From positions 12,651,125 through 12,715,124 of the forward strand of contig CM075862.1 in the NCBI GenBank assembly GCA_037975125.1: DNA of 64,000 nucleotides. The letters are read 5' to 3'. Below are positions 34,954 through 44,938 of this stretch, piece after piece (position 1 is the stretch's first letter; every line of letters begins with the position of its first letter). The notes beneath the pieces are model-generated. The model did not search any database, had not been told where the DNA came from, and saw nothing but the letters and a program-made list of their open reading frames with translations. Source of the DNA: Latrodectus hesperus. Its lineage: Eukaryota > Arthropoda > Arachnida > Araneae > Theridiidae. Made by a program: the position numbers and the translations under genes.

Positions 34954-35125
34954 ATGAGAGTCAAATTTCATACAAGTATCTTCAGTATTACTTTAGGTAT
35001 CGTGTTAACGAGATTTGGAGATTTTGTGAAAAAAGAAAGTCAAGAGAAAGTCTTCTTTTAAGTGATAGTTTCGCTTCGAACAGTTGTGATGTTGCCATAC
35101 CAATAAAACGAGACTTTAATTTTTA
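34951..35125 (+). repeat. Repeat K fragment
   Basis: Central part of repeat K only: aatttcatacaagtatcttc, atcgtgttaacgagatttgg, gattttgtgaaaa, aagtgatagtttcgcttcg and gttgtgatgttgccatacc. Truncated at the left by the TA array. Confidence 0.8.
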
Positions 35126-35404
35126 ATGAGAAAAACATATGTAAAATAATATAAGCATTTTCATATAAATGTTACAATTGTGAATAATTCATCGTAATTA
35201 AATTGCAACAACAAGTTGGGACACAATCTGCGCCGTTTCTCATTCATTAGTTTAGTGGTCGGACCTGCTTTTGTTACCAAACTTTTATTATTTTTGCCAA
35301 TTTTCTTGACTTTTTCCTCGAGAGGATTTTTTCTACAATCGATCTCTTTGTCTGATCTAAATCGATCTTTTTGTTATCAAATACAAAATTGTTCGATGAT
35401 TTTA
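35126..35404. other. No gene seen
   Basis: Open frame 35216-35473 is Leu/Phe/Ser rich with no recognised domain, and its end overlaps a SINE-G fragment. Confidence 0.5.
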
Positions 35405-35473
35405 CTGCAGTATTTAGTTCTTAACCATGCTTGGTATTCAATTTATCTATCTACTGAAGAGATGAAAAGATGA

Positions 35474-35476
<3 letters not shown>
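35405..35476 (-). mobile_element. SINE-G fragment, minus strand
   Basis: cagtatttagttcttaacc, atgcttggtattcaatttat and ctactgaagagatgaaaag match 21541-21605 of the SINE-G copy. It is cut at the right exactly where a TA array starts. Confidence 0.75.

Positions 35477-35555
<79 letters not shown>
35477..35555. repeat. (TA)n microsatellite
   Basis: Perfect TA array of about 78 bases, replacing the remainder of the SINE-G copy. Confidence 0.97.
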
Positions 35556-35631
35556 TGGCGCAGATAAATAGAAGTATAGGATTAATCAGTTTTACAGATC
35601 AATGTTGAATACGGTTTAAATTAACAACACT

Positions 35632-35917
35632 GCCGACCAACTTGTCTAGTGGTCAGCGTGCCTGACTAGGCCCCGGTTTCGAATCCAGGTTTGGGCATGG
35701 ATGTACTTTCTCTCTCTATCTATCCTGTCTTTGTCCTTTCCTTGTATGAATGAAGTGTGAATGCTTGCCTACCCTATAAACGGGTGGCAAGTCTGAAGAG
35801 CAAAGTCGTACTTTCATCTACATGGTACTCTGATTAAAACGAAAGATGCTCTCAATCGCCTTAATTCGCATACCATAGCGAGCTTGGCTTGTCCAAGTGT
35901 CATTAGAAAACAACAAC
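35632..35917 (+). mobile_element. Chimeric SINE: SINE-B front joined to SINE-C rear
   Basis: 35632 to about 35790 is SINE-B: cttgtctagtggtcagcg (A box), ggtttcgaatccagg (B box), gggcatggatgtactttctc and cctaccctataaacgggt. At about 35791-35797 it switches to the SINE-C 3' part: gagcaaagtcgtactttc, gctctcaatcgcc, agcgagcttggcttgtcc, aagtgtcatta, then aac repeats. The whole chimera is flanked by a perfect 13-base duplication, aattaacaacact (35619-35631, 35918-35930), so it was inserted as one unit. Confidence 0.92.
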
Positions 35918-37262
35918 AATTAACAACACTTGTTAACTAAAGCTGTAATCACAAAGTTTGGAAATTAATTAGAGCGTATGTTTTAAGTTAGCCACTGAGA
36001 CCAATATCTAGATATAATTTTTATTCCATTCTATCCAGATATATTTGATTCAAACCCTGAAAATAGTTAAGAAAACACTCAGAATAAGGATTCTACTTAT
36101 ACAGTAGAGGGTGCTTTTGTGGATAATTTTGGTTGTATTCACTATAACTATCAAAACTTTTCAATCGTTTGGCTATTGGAATCTCTGAATTTTAAAATGG
36201 GAACAATTTTGCAAAATTGCTTTCGTAAAATAGTATGTGACAAGCGATGTTACGTGTGCGATTTAAATTTATTTGATTTGAAATGAAGAGAGAGACGTTT
36301 GCTTCAAAAGAAATTCTTAACAAAAACATCAACATATCTTTTTTCAAGGTTACGAAAAACTAGACTTATGAAATCGTGACGAATAGACATTTCGTAAATA
36401 TATTTACATTTGATATTTATTTCTTTGCTAGGATCTAACATGAAGACCTTTTTACTTATTCTAAAATTTCACGTATTTCAAAATAATGAAAAAAAAAAAA
36501 AAAAAAACTAAATTTTCTGGTTTGCATAGATACATAATATTTCCTGACCATTGAAAAAAATTTTTCATGTGACTAAAATATTTTTAAATTATTTTTATCC
36601 TAGAGGTATTAAGTAACAAAACTTTCGTAATAAACTTCATTTCTTAAGTGCTGTAATTTGAATTGAATTTTTCAAGGATTTTCTAAGAGAAATGATGTCA
36701 AAAATCATATTACATTATGCGATGTATGTTTTAACATTTTCGAAAAACAATTTTACAGGAAAAAGTGTTTTCTGACCTTTTTATTCCTTCAAAAGTTTGG
36801 ACATGGCAGAAAAAAATTTTTTGAATGAAAAGTAACGCTTCATTGTGAGTGAAATCTGAAGCATTATCTTAAATTTAGTAGCACTGTATTTTTAAAACTT
36901 TTCTTGATAAATATGATTTATCTGATATGCATTATTTAGCAGGTTAAGAAGTTTATCAGTCTTTAATTTTTTTATTTTCGGGAAAAAAATAGGAGACGAA
37001 ATTTTTCAAAGATCTGACACGAAATAATTGTCGATTAATAATCCAGTTAGTAGAGATATCGTTTCTGTAAACGGAAAGTAGCGAATTCAAAATGCTGATA
37101 TAATCAACGATATTTATGATGATACAAACTACGCATGCTTATTAATTTTGATATATTATCCCTCTGTTCTTGTGACTCGATAGTTCGAATAGGAGCATAT
37201 CAGTTTAGGTATTGACCTGGTCACTTAACTTTGGTGCAAAATAACAAATACTTTATTTTTAT
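35918..37262. other. No gene seen
   Basis: AT-rich sequence. A run of about 19 A is at 36488-36507. No recognised element. Confidence 0.5.
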
Positions 37263-37432
37263 ACTGTTAAATACCCTTTATTATATACTGCTAAATATAC
37301 AATAATATATACTGATAAATACTCGTTACTATGGACTGCGCTAAGTACCTAATACTACATACTGCTAAATACCCATTACTATATACTGCCTAAATACCCA
37401 TTACTATGTACTGCTAAATACCCATTACATGG
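37263..37432. repeat. Minisatellite, seven units of about 24 bp
   Basis: Seven tandem units beginning actg, with consensus actgctaaatacccattact followed by atat. Individual units are 23 to 26 bases. Units at the right end are most alike; those at the left are diverged. Confidence 0.92.
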
Positions 37433-37770
37433 TCCAGTTAGTGTTTGGTGCGAAAGACATCATTCTCAGCTATGAAATTGAATGGGTTCACACTATTGAT
37501 AACGCAAATACTCGTTAAATTTTATGAACTCCTAATGTCCCCCTGTTAGGAGGAGAAAACGCTGCCTCACATTATGTCACTTGATAGTGGTTCAATCTAC
37601 CGAAATCTTTGCTTGCATTTAGCGACTTAAGTTAGTAGAAACAGACATTCAGAAATGTATATAGTAAAACAAACAAACAAAAAATATTCATAAAGTCATT
37701 CAGTTGATAAAGTCTGTTAAAAAAGCAGTGATTTATTTCTTGTTTATAATCAAAGATGATTTTGTAAGTA
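37433..37770. other. No gene seen
   Basis: No recognised element. Ends in the TA target duplication of the mariner-type element. Confidence 0.5.
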
Positions 37771-38562
37771 CAGGGTGATCTTTTTTAAAGCGACAGTGTT
37801 TGGAGCGTCCTGTAGCGCGATCTAATAGCCGAAATGGCACCAAACTTGGTATTTAGACTAATCAAGACACGGGGAAAAAATTCCGTAAAAAAAGTTTTCG
37901 TTCAAAAGTCACCGCTAGGGCATTTTGTGGCGCTGCTGTAGTTTACAATAACGAGAATTAGCGTAAAACACGAGTATCAAAGCAAAATGCAAATGTTGTG
38001 CGATGACAGCGCCAGTATGATGACAGTGACAGTGCCATAGGGGCTATAAAAGCAAGTAGTAGACAGATCCAACAAATAATCTCAGCTGAAGTAAACGAGC
38101 TCCAGTGGCCATGCCGCTCACGTTACCATAACATGTGCTTATGTTGTTGGAGTATAAAATTTGTCTACTCTAAAGGACAACATAACAAGGACAGTGCGGA
38201 ATATTCCTCGTGACATGTTACGTTCGGCTGTGGGGAACGTCGTAGGCAGAATGCACAATGTTAATTCTGAAAACGGTGCTCACATGGAATGTGGTCTAAT
38301 TCCTCACCGGGGATGTTAATGTAATAAATAAACATTAATAATTTAATTGCACGATTGTATGTGTCAGTATTTCTCTCACATTTTAGACATTGTAAAATGC
38401 CACAAAATGTCCTAGCGGCGATTTTTGGAACTAAATTATTTTTTCACGGAATCATTTTTCCCGAGTTTTGATTAGTCTGAATATCAAGTTTGGTGCCATT
38501 CCAGCTATTAGATCGCACTACAGGGCGCTCCAAACACAGTCACTTTAAAAAGGATCACCCTG
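37771..38562 (+). mobile_element. mariner-type transposon, internally deleted, about 160-bp terminal repeats
   Basis: Starts cagggtgatc and ends gatcaccctg, each next to TA (37769-37770, 38563-38564). The inverted repeats extend about 160 bases (37771-37931 and 38399-38562), sharing gcaccaaacttg, attagatcgc and caaaatg-ccctagc-type blocks. Inside are a TATA-like gctataaaagc at about 38045, a transposase start codon at 38111 and the transposase C-terminus. The 792-bp total is well below full length, and most of the coding region is deleted. Confidence 0.92.
38111..38310 (+). pseudogene. mariner transposase relic: N-terminal start fused to C-terminus
   Basis: ATG at 38111 begins MPLTLP and then hits a stop. 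The start motif is typical of mariner-like transposases of this type. At 38167-38310 another stretch reads TLKDNITRTVRNIPRDMLRS, AVGNVVGRMHNVNSENGAHM and ECG, which matches the transposase C-terminus (L...I...V..IP..ML...V.N...R.......G.HIE). The DNA-binding and DDD catalytic domains are missing. Confidence 0.85.
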
Positions 38563-40027
38563 TATAATACTTATTCTTGCAAATTATTGTCAGTCGCGTG
38601 AAGTAGAAACATGGGGGAAAATATACTTCAGGATGTCCTTTGGCGAAAATTAAAAAATTTTTTTTGTCGTTAAATGTGCTTAACGAAATAAATGGCACAA
38701 AAAAACTATGCAATGATCCACACAATAAAAAAATTACACAAAATTTTAATTATAGTTATAAATATAAAAGTAAGATTTTTAACGTTAATAAAGAAACGTA
38801 AAAACAAATGTTTATCACCATATTCAACATCGCCCAATTGGCTTCAAAAGTGGCGAGAAACAAAGAGAAACTCTGAAGTATAGATCACCCGAAACATGTG
38901 CCTTAGCTTCTAGAATCATAAAATATTAGGTCATATAATAGTTTAGAGAACGGTGGGGAAAGAAAAAAAACTTCTTATCCCCATGAAATTAAAGATTTTT
39001 AAGATTCAATTTCTTGTGAATTATCAATTTTTATTCACTGATTAATTCTGCTGGATTTGCTAAGAAATACTTACGAAAAAGTTTTTCTTTTCTCGCAAAA
39101 TTTATTAGTAGTTAGTTCGCCATTAATTAAACACTTAATTTATTTTAAAGCAGTAAATAAAAAAGAAACTATGCAAAATTTAACTATCAAAGCAATAAGT
39201 AGAGATTTCTATAAGATTGACATAATATTATTCTAAACTAAAGTATAGTTAAATTCTTTGGTTTTTATTTCTTTCACGATCTTGAAGCTTGTTTAATTAA
39301 CGAGCATTCAATAGCCTGTCTAAACTTGTCCTGTCAGAAAATTTTAAGTAATTTGAAGTACTATTTGGTAAAATCAGATTAAAATTCTCTTATAGATGAT
39401 TGATTAAAATACCAGGGGGTAAATTTTTCACGAAGAGAGTAATTTATCGACTTTTATATAATTAACAGAAACTAAGAATAGTCAGAATCACTAAAGAAGT
39501 ATAAGAATCTTCGGAAAAATTTTAAATATGAAATAATAGGCTTGATTTAAAACGTAAACGTTTTTAAAAAAATGCCAAAAATGAAAAATAAAAAAAAATA
39601 ATAATAATAAATCGTGATTGCTGAATTAAACAAACATAAAGTGGATGTTTTGTCTTGTTTTTTCATTCTGTTCTTTTTCAACGTGCTCAATTTTGGAAAC
39701 AATATTGCTAAAGAATTGAAAACTAATTATTTAGAACAACAGGTCATTTTTATCATTTTGAAAACTTTTACAAATTTAAAAGTTTATAATCAAAAAATAC
39801 TTCCTTAATACTGGTAAAAAATCATGAATGGACTTTTTCTCATCGTCGAATACACTCACACATTCGATGGTGAACTTCGCCTTGTTTGCTGCCGCTCGAA
39901 GAATGCAATTTGGAGGCAGAGGCAGACAGATCGACTATTCCGATTTACGACGTCGTCTCAATACGATGTGTGTGTGACGTAGATGATACTTTGCCTGACA
40001 TCATGGATATTTTAAGCCAATGAGAAT
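38563..40027. other. No gene supported; GC-balanced island at 39827-39990
   Basis: Mostly AT-rich. The island has several CpGs and is open on both strands. Plus: an ATG frame at 39827 of 49 codons containing MVNFALFAAARRMQFGGRGR. Minus: a frame containing AANKAKFTIECVSVFDDEKK with a GTGAGT at 39854-39859. Neither is recognised. Open frame 39614-39808 is low complexity. Confidence 0.35.
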
Positions 40028-40062
40028 TGTTGCACCAACATGCTTCCCTGTATCTATCTAAA
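40028..40062 (-). mobile_element. SINE-E tail fragment
   Basis: gttgcaccaacatgcttccc followed by tgtatctat matches the 3' terminal part of SINE-E (gttgcaccagtatgctttcc at 55445). It breaks into unrelated AT-rich sequence. A fuller SINE-E follows 100 bases later in the same orientation. Confidence 0.6.
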
Positions 40063-40159
40063 TTAAATTGTTAATATCCGAGGTCATTATCGGGATGGTT
40101 GCGCGGGCTACCTGAAATGTCTTCGCGGTCGACGTCTTGGCCACCCCTGCAATATAGGC

Positions 40160-40470
40160 TGTGGCATGTTCCACCAGCATGCTTCCCTGTACCTAATGCT
40201 AAGTTGGGCTCTACCAGTTATATAGAAGCAGCCGGGTGGAGTATTCGTGATTTTGAAGCAGGGACCAAACAGAAGACCCCCAATCCTTGGCCTGCTACCC
40301 CCAGAAATATCATTTCACTTTGAAGACATTGTGACCATGACCAGTTTTAACGTGCTCCAGCCGCCATTAGTGAACACGAAAGATCTACGGTTAAGCAGGG
40401 ATTCGAACTCACTATTTTTCGATGATGAGAACGACGCTCTAACCAACCAGGCCACCGCGGCCTTCCAATC
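40160..40470 (-). mobile_element. SINE-E, reference copy, minus strand
   Basis: On the minus strand: a tRNA-like head with gccgcggtggcctggttgg, the A-box-like ggttagagcgtcgttctc and B box gagttcgaatccctgc, then the body with atggtcacaatgtcttcaaa, gtggaatgat-type blocks, ggggtcttctgtttggtccc and agagcccaacttagcattag, ending with tacagggaagcatgctgg. About 300 bp. Overlapping short open frames on both strands are incidental. Confidence 0.85.
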
Positions 40471-40537
40471 ATAACTGCAATAAAGTGACGTAATCATAAT
40501 CTCAACTAGACGAATGAAATGTGGTTAATAATTTTAT

Positions 40538-40818
40538 GTTGTTGTTGTCGTGTGCCAGCTAGGCTGGCAATATGGAGTGCGCTGCTCCACTTTTTCAACT
40601 GAACCATATTTCGGTGTGGAGTCCGACTTCTTCAGTACACGCATGTCATAGGGACCCGTTTATAGGGTAGGCAACAATTTACAACACATTCATACACAGA
40701 AAGGATAAAGACAGGATAGATAGAGAGAGATAGTACATCCATGCCCGAACTGGGATTCGAACCCAGTTCCTCCCTATCCGTAGTCAAGGACTCTGACTAC
40801 TAGACAGGGCAGGCGGCT
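40538..40818 (-). mobile_element. SINE-B, minus strand, with target-site duplication
   Basis: Complete SINE-B on the minus strand, with the tail at the left (ttgttgttgtcg), then gtgccagctaggctggc, tccgacttcttcagtac, cccgtttatagggtagg and the tRNA-like head with gggattcgaacccagttcc. The 10-base repeat ataattttat lies at 40528-40537 and 40819-40828. Confidence 0.92.
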
Positions 40819-40828
40819 ATAATTTTAT

Positions 40829-41078
40829 AACAAAGGTATAATATCGTATATGTGTGTAGTTAAAAACAATTAAAAAATATGTTATGAAAAACAGAGTTAT
40901 TTACATTTGAATAACGGATTATTTACTACTTTTTTATTATTAATGTTATTAAAAGAGTTACTCAAATTATTACTCAAAGACGTACTTATAGCATTTCTCC
41001 CTCCAAGAAAATTATAAAACTCGTATTTGTGGCTTGACTATATAATGTATGGCTCGCAATGACGATACAGCAATCTGA
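40829..41078. other. No gene seen
   Basis: AT-rich. Confidence 0.5.
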
Positions 41079-41318
41079 GGCCGCGGCGGTGCCAATTTGG
41101 TTAGAGCGTAATTCTCATAAGAAGGAAGTGGGTTCGAATCCCGAATTAAACGAAGATCCCTCGTGTTTACTGAAGAGGCTGGATGCAATGCCTTCCAAGT
41201 GAAATAATACCCCTTGGGGTGGCAGATCAAATAGTGGGATGGTCTACAGTTTAGTCCCTGCCTCTAAATAATGAAGACACCCATCTGGCTTCTTAACTGG
41301 TCGAGACCAGCTCTGATA
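41079..41318 (+). mobile_element. SINE-E, plus strand, 5' portion (interrupted by element F)
   Basis: Head ggccgcggcggtgccaattt, ggttagagcgtaattctc and B box gggttcgaatcccg. Body: gtgtttactgaagaggctgg, caatgccttccaagtgaaat, aataccccttggggtggc, cagtttagtccctgcctc and aactggtcgagaccagctc. The element continues at about 41651 (atgggtgcggggaaatatgc, tggcacaacacaac) after the insertion of element F. Confidence 0.85.
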
Positions 41319-41650
41319 TGGATACATAAATAGCGGGGCAGGCAAGCACCGGACTGTACTTTTAGGTTAACAGGTTATGGAATACTCACCCATCAACAAG
41401 TGCCTCGTCATTTTGAACCACGGTCAAGGGACGAGGTCACACCTGATCTGGCACCCTCCCCTCCACAACAGTGAATGAATTTGGAAGTCACATTTTAACG
41501 TGGACACGTCCCCAAACCACGGAGCTCCAGTAGCCCAGTGAGGGAGTGTACGTGGTCACCCTCCTAATCACTGCCCTCGGCAAATGATGTTTCACTCTGC
41601 TGGACTTAAAGCAAAGCGGCGTGAAGCTACTGAGGCACTGGAGCTCCTTG
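41319..41650 (+). mobile_element. Element F, inserted in SINE-E
   Basis: About 330 bp of sequence also found at 48264-48603 and, inverted, at 63240-63545. Shared blocks are gatacata.atagc at the start, ggttaacgggtttggaatac, ctcgtcattttgaacca, gacgaggtcacacctgatc, ggtcaccctcc, cactgccctcggcaaatgat and gcggcgtgaagctactgag at the end. The flanks tctgatatgg and cttgatatgg look like a target-site duplication within SINE-E. No tRNA-like boxes, open frame or inverted ends were noticed, so the class is unknown. Confidence 0.75.
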
Positions 41651-41700
41651 ATATGGGTGCGGGGAAATATGCTGGCACAACACAACGATCGACAAGCATT
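41651..41700 (+). mobile_element. SINE-E 3' end after element F
   Basis: Carries atgggtgcggggaaatatgc and tggcacaacacaac, equivalent to the taggtacagggaagcatgc end of the reference SINE-E. It completes the copy begun at 41079. Confidence 0.75.
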
Positions 41701-43790
41701 TAAAAAAAATGCCTGGTGTGCTGATCTTAACTATATTTGCACTAAAGTTTTGTGTTTTCAAATAAATTCTTGATATAATAAAGAGTTTCAATTACAAAAA
41801 CACGCTTTCAAAATAGATACAAAGTACGCTTTTCATCGTCCATACCCGCCAACATTATTTGCGACCACTTCTAGAATTGGATAATCGTATTCCTGATCAA
41901 TATGTAAAATTTTATAGTTTTTCTAAATCATCTTACATATACATATAATCCTTAGAATTAATAGAATATACTTTATTACATCAAAATTTAGAAAATAATT
42001 TCTCATAATTAATTATCTCAAAATGTTTCTATACACAAGAATTGTTAACCTCATCTCTAAAAAAGTGTTTGGCATTTACGTATGTGTGCACAATATTAAA
42101 ATAAATTTTGCTTAGTGGATAAACAATGGTCTAAAATTATTTTTAAGCTTTTTATAGAATTCTGGGAATACTTTTCATACATAAGGGACCGTATACACGC
42201 ATCGCATGGGAAGATGCACAAGGCAGAGCGCAACATCCATTTCCCATTGTTCATCGGTGATTGAATATTGCCTTCCCACCTGAAAAGAAATATCTATAAG
42301 CTACGATGAAGCCTAGATTTGGACACTCTGTTTTGTATTAATTTTGCTGTTTACTGATTGTAATTCTTTCGTAAACTAATTTTAAATGATATTAAAGAAC
42401 ATGAAAATAATTAAAGAAATAGTATCGGTCCGATAATATTTATCTTATCACTAAAGATATTTAATTTTTAACATGCATTTATGTGTCGTAATGAAATTTA
42501 GCATTCATTTACAAACTTTAAAAAATGACTATAATTAATAAAATATTGAAATCAATTCACCTAATTTATAGCTCTTCATCAGTTATTGAAACTTTGCAAA
42601 CATTCAAAGTGCAAATTACAAAGATTACTACTTATTTCTCTAAGATATTAAGTTTTTATCCTTTCATTGGGTTACCTTCTTCTAATTAGGTTCATTCGAA
42701 GAATTTTCATTAATGATCTGCTTTCGTACCCATTTCCTTGTTCGGAAATAAATGAAGCATCCTTGAACACATGAAATTATTCAAACGAAAATTTATTTCC
42801 CGATCTAGGAACAATTTCCTGTTATGGAAATTCAATTTGTAACTTTGTATTTGGAACATCGCTATGGTCATTTAGGATGATGATTTTTGAAGAATTCCAT
42901 ATTTCTGATGTTTCCGATGAAGTATTAAATGGATGCGTTCAATCGATTTATTTAATAGGAAATTGCGTTACATTTATTTTATATAAATTTTTATCCCGAA
43001 GTTAATTATTTATCAGAACGTGCTTCTCTATATACGGTTAATATTTAACTGTGCAATTGCCCTATCAGCAGTGTAAGCAGAAAAAAAGACCATTAATGGA
43101 TTTGTTGTCATGCACACGAACCAAACTAATTTAGAAAATTTACTTCTCCAGCGAAACATAATTACTTTTGTTTGTTTTTTTTCTGCCGCTGGATTTATTA
43201 ATTTTTTCTTTTTTTGTGCTTCCCTCACTTTTTTGAGAATTAATGAGTCCATGATTACGGGAACATTTTAAATCAACAAAGCAATTTCATTTCAGTGCTT
43301 ATTAAAATGCAAATTTTGTAATGCGTGTAGAGTAGTAATTGATAAGGAAAATACTTTTAGATTATTTTCTTTATCAGTTAATTATTTTGAACTTTTTTAT
43401 TGAGATTTATTACAAATAATTTCATTTACTAATTTTAATTCAAACCCTGTGAGTAAGAATTAACTATCTACAGTTCGCTGTGTTTTTAAATATATGACAA
43501 TCTGTCACTATCGGACGTTGTAAATAATGGCTTTTATGTGACAAATATCCGCAGGTGTGATTCCTTGTTATTGCGATTCACGATTCAAGGAAGTGGTCAA
43601 CATCAGAGCTAGCACATACCTGAATAGTATTCCATACCACAAAATGGTTGTAAACTAACAAACTAGTTAGTATTGAAACTTTTATAAGAAGGTCAACCCA
43701 GGAAGTGAAGATCATTATTTAGTAAATAAATATGAAAATAAAGGAAGTTTTATTCATTTTTCTTCACAATCGCCAAAAAATTTTTATAAA
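41701..43790. other. No gene supported except candidate exon at 42199-42279
   Basis: AT-rich with a GC-balanced patch at 42180-42300. Open frame 43028-43252 (minus) is Lys-rich and unrecognised. Confidence 0.45.
42199..42279 (-). CDS. Candidate exon, product unknown
   Basis: On the minus strand a good acceptor (tagatatttcttttcag, ending at 42280) opens an 81-base stretch with an open frame of 27 codons, VGRQYSITDEQWEMDVALCL then VHLPMRC. It ends at a mediocre GTGTAT donor (phase 0 in and out). A second frame is also open. Composition stands out from the AT-rich flanks. The product is unrecognised and the donor is weak. Confidence 0.25.
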
Positions 43791-43897
43791 CATATTTGTA
43801 ACATCTAATATTATAATCCCTATTGAAACCATGCATCATCTGATATTACCTATATTGTGACTGTGTTGCATCTAGTATTATTACACATATTGTAACC

Positions 43898-44234
43898 GTT
43901 TCCGGCCTTGTTATGGCGAAGGATTAGTCATTCAGAGCCCCCCACTGTTATAAAAAAGCCGTCCGATGGCTGAGTAGTTAGCGTTCCTGATTTCTAGGCT
44001 GTTGGTCCCGAGTTCGAACCGGGCATGGATGTTACTTGCTTCCTGTGTTTCTCTGTCCTTTCTTCTGAGGCCCACCCTATCAACGGGTTTGTGGTGGTAT
44101 GGCGTGGGTAATGCTGCTCGCCTCCGTGACTTAGCTCACAGGTGCCCACTGGGTAACGACAAATGAGTAGTAGTTTCCGGCCTTGTTGGTTAAGCGTTAA
44201 TCAACCAATGCCGGCCGTTATTTTAAAAGAAAAA
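43898..44234 (+). mobile_element. SINE-D tandem: 3' tail plus full copy
   Basis: 43898-43957 is only the 3' part of SINE-D (tttccggccttgttatggcg, cagagccccccactg), equivalent to 10448-10503. A full copy follows at 43958: gatggctgagtagttagcg (A box), cgagttcgaaccggg (B box), ccaccctatcaacgggtttg and ttccggccttgttgg. The two are head to tail, so the insert may have arrived as a dimer with a truncated first unit. Confidence 0.85.
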
Positions 44235-44354
44235 CATATTGTAACCATGTATCATCAAATATTATTACTCACGATATAACCATGTAGCGTCTGGTATATT
44301 ATCTATATTGTAACCATGCGACATCTGGTGTTATTACCTATATTGTAGCTGTAG

Positions 44355-44938
44355 TTCTCTCCACCATCTTAGTAATTGGCTTCTTGTAGGCGACAAGATC
44401 AGCAACTCTATCCTGCTTAAACTAAAACTCATTTCACTTAATCATGATGTTCACTTGCAATGGATACCTTCACATGTGAATCTCCACGGGAATGAAATGG
44501 CCGATAATCTTGCTAAGGAGGGTTGCAGGATTTCAAATACTCCCTCTTCCACACTTACTTTTCTGGAGTTATACTCCCGGGAAAAATCAAAAATCTCGGA
44601 GGAGTGGAAAACACCCCCACCCATAATTGGTACAAGGGATCAAAACCGGGTTTGTCCCTTGACCTCCCGTGTGACAGACGTACCCGGACTGTTCTCTCAA
44701 GACTTGCTAGCGGTCATATTAAGTGCCTCACTTTCAATGAGGGCAGGAAAACTTTCGTCACCTGCACCAAATGCCAAAATCATCAGGCTTCTCCTGAGCA
44801 TCTTTTAGATTGCATGAGTCTCTCTAGGGAGGATCTCTTTAGCAATCCTCTTTTAGTCTTCGACTTCCTTACAGTCAACGAACTCGTGGATCTAGTCTGA
44901 CTCCGTCAGACATGGAGGATAAGCAACAACAACAACAA
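44355..44938 (+). pseudogene. LINE 3' end: RNase H domain, C-terminus and (AAC)n tail
   Basis: Frame 1 (from 44362) reads LSNWLLVGDKISNSILLKLK, then HLQWIPSHVNLHGNEMADNL and AKEGCRIS, a typical RNase H segment with the WIPSH and GNEMAD motifs. A one-base shift in a C run near 44612-44620 moves to frame 2: HNWYKGSKPGLSLDLPCDRR, TRTVLSRLASGHIKCLTFNE, GRKTFVTCTKCQNHQASPEH, LLDCMSLSREDLFSNPLLVF, DFLTVNELVDLV, stop. A short 3' UTR ends in ggataagcaacaacaacaac. The copy is 5' truncated and frameshifted but otherwise well preserved, so rather young. Confidence 0.92.

Noticed and set aside
37263..37432. CRISPR-like array
   Set aside because: Repeats are contiguous with no spacers, and the context is clearly eukaryotic; it is a minisatellite.
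40099..40497. Overlapping open frames on both strands
   Set aside because: They fall entirely within a SINE-E copy.
43028..43252. 74-codon Lys-rich minus-strand frame
   Set aside because: Low-complexity composition, no splice context, no recognised family.
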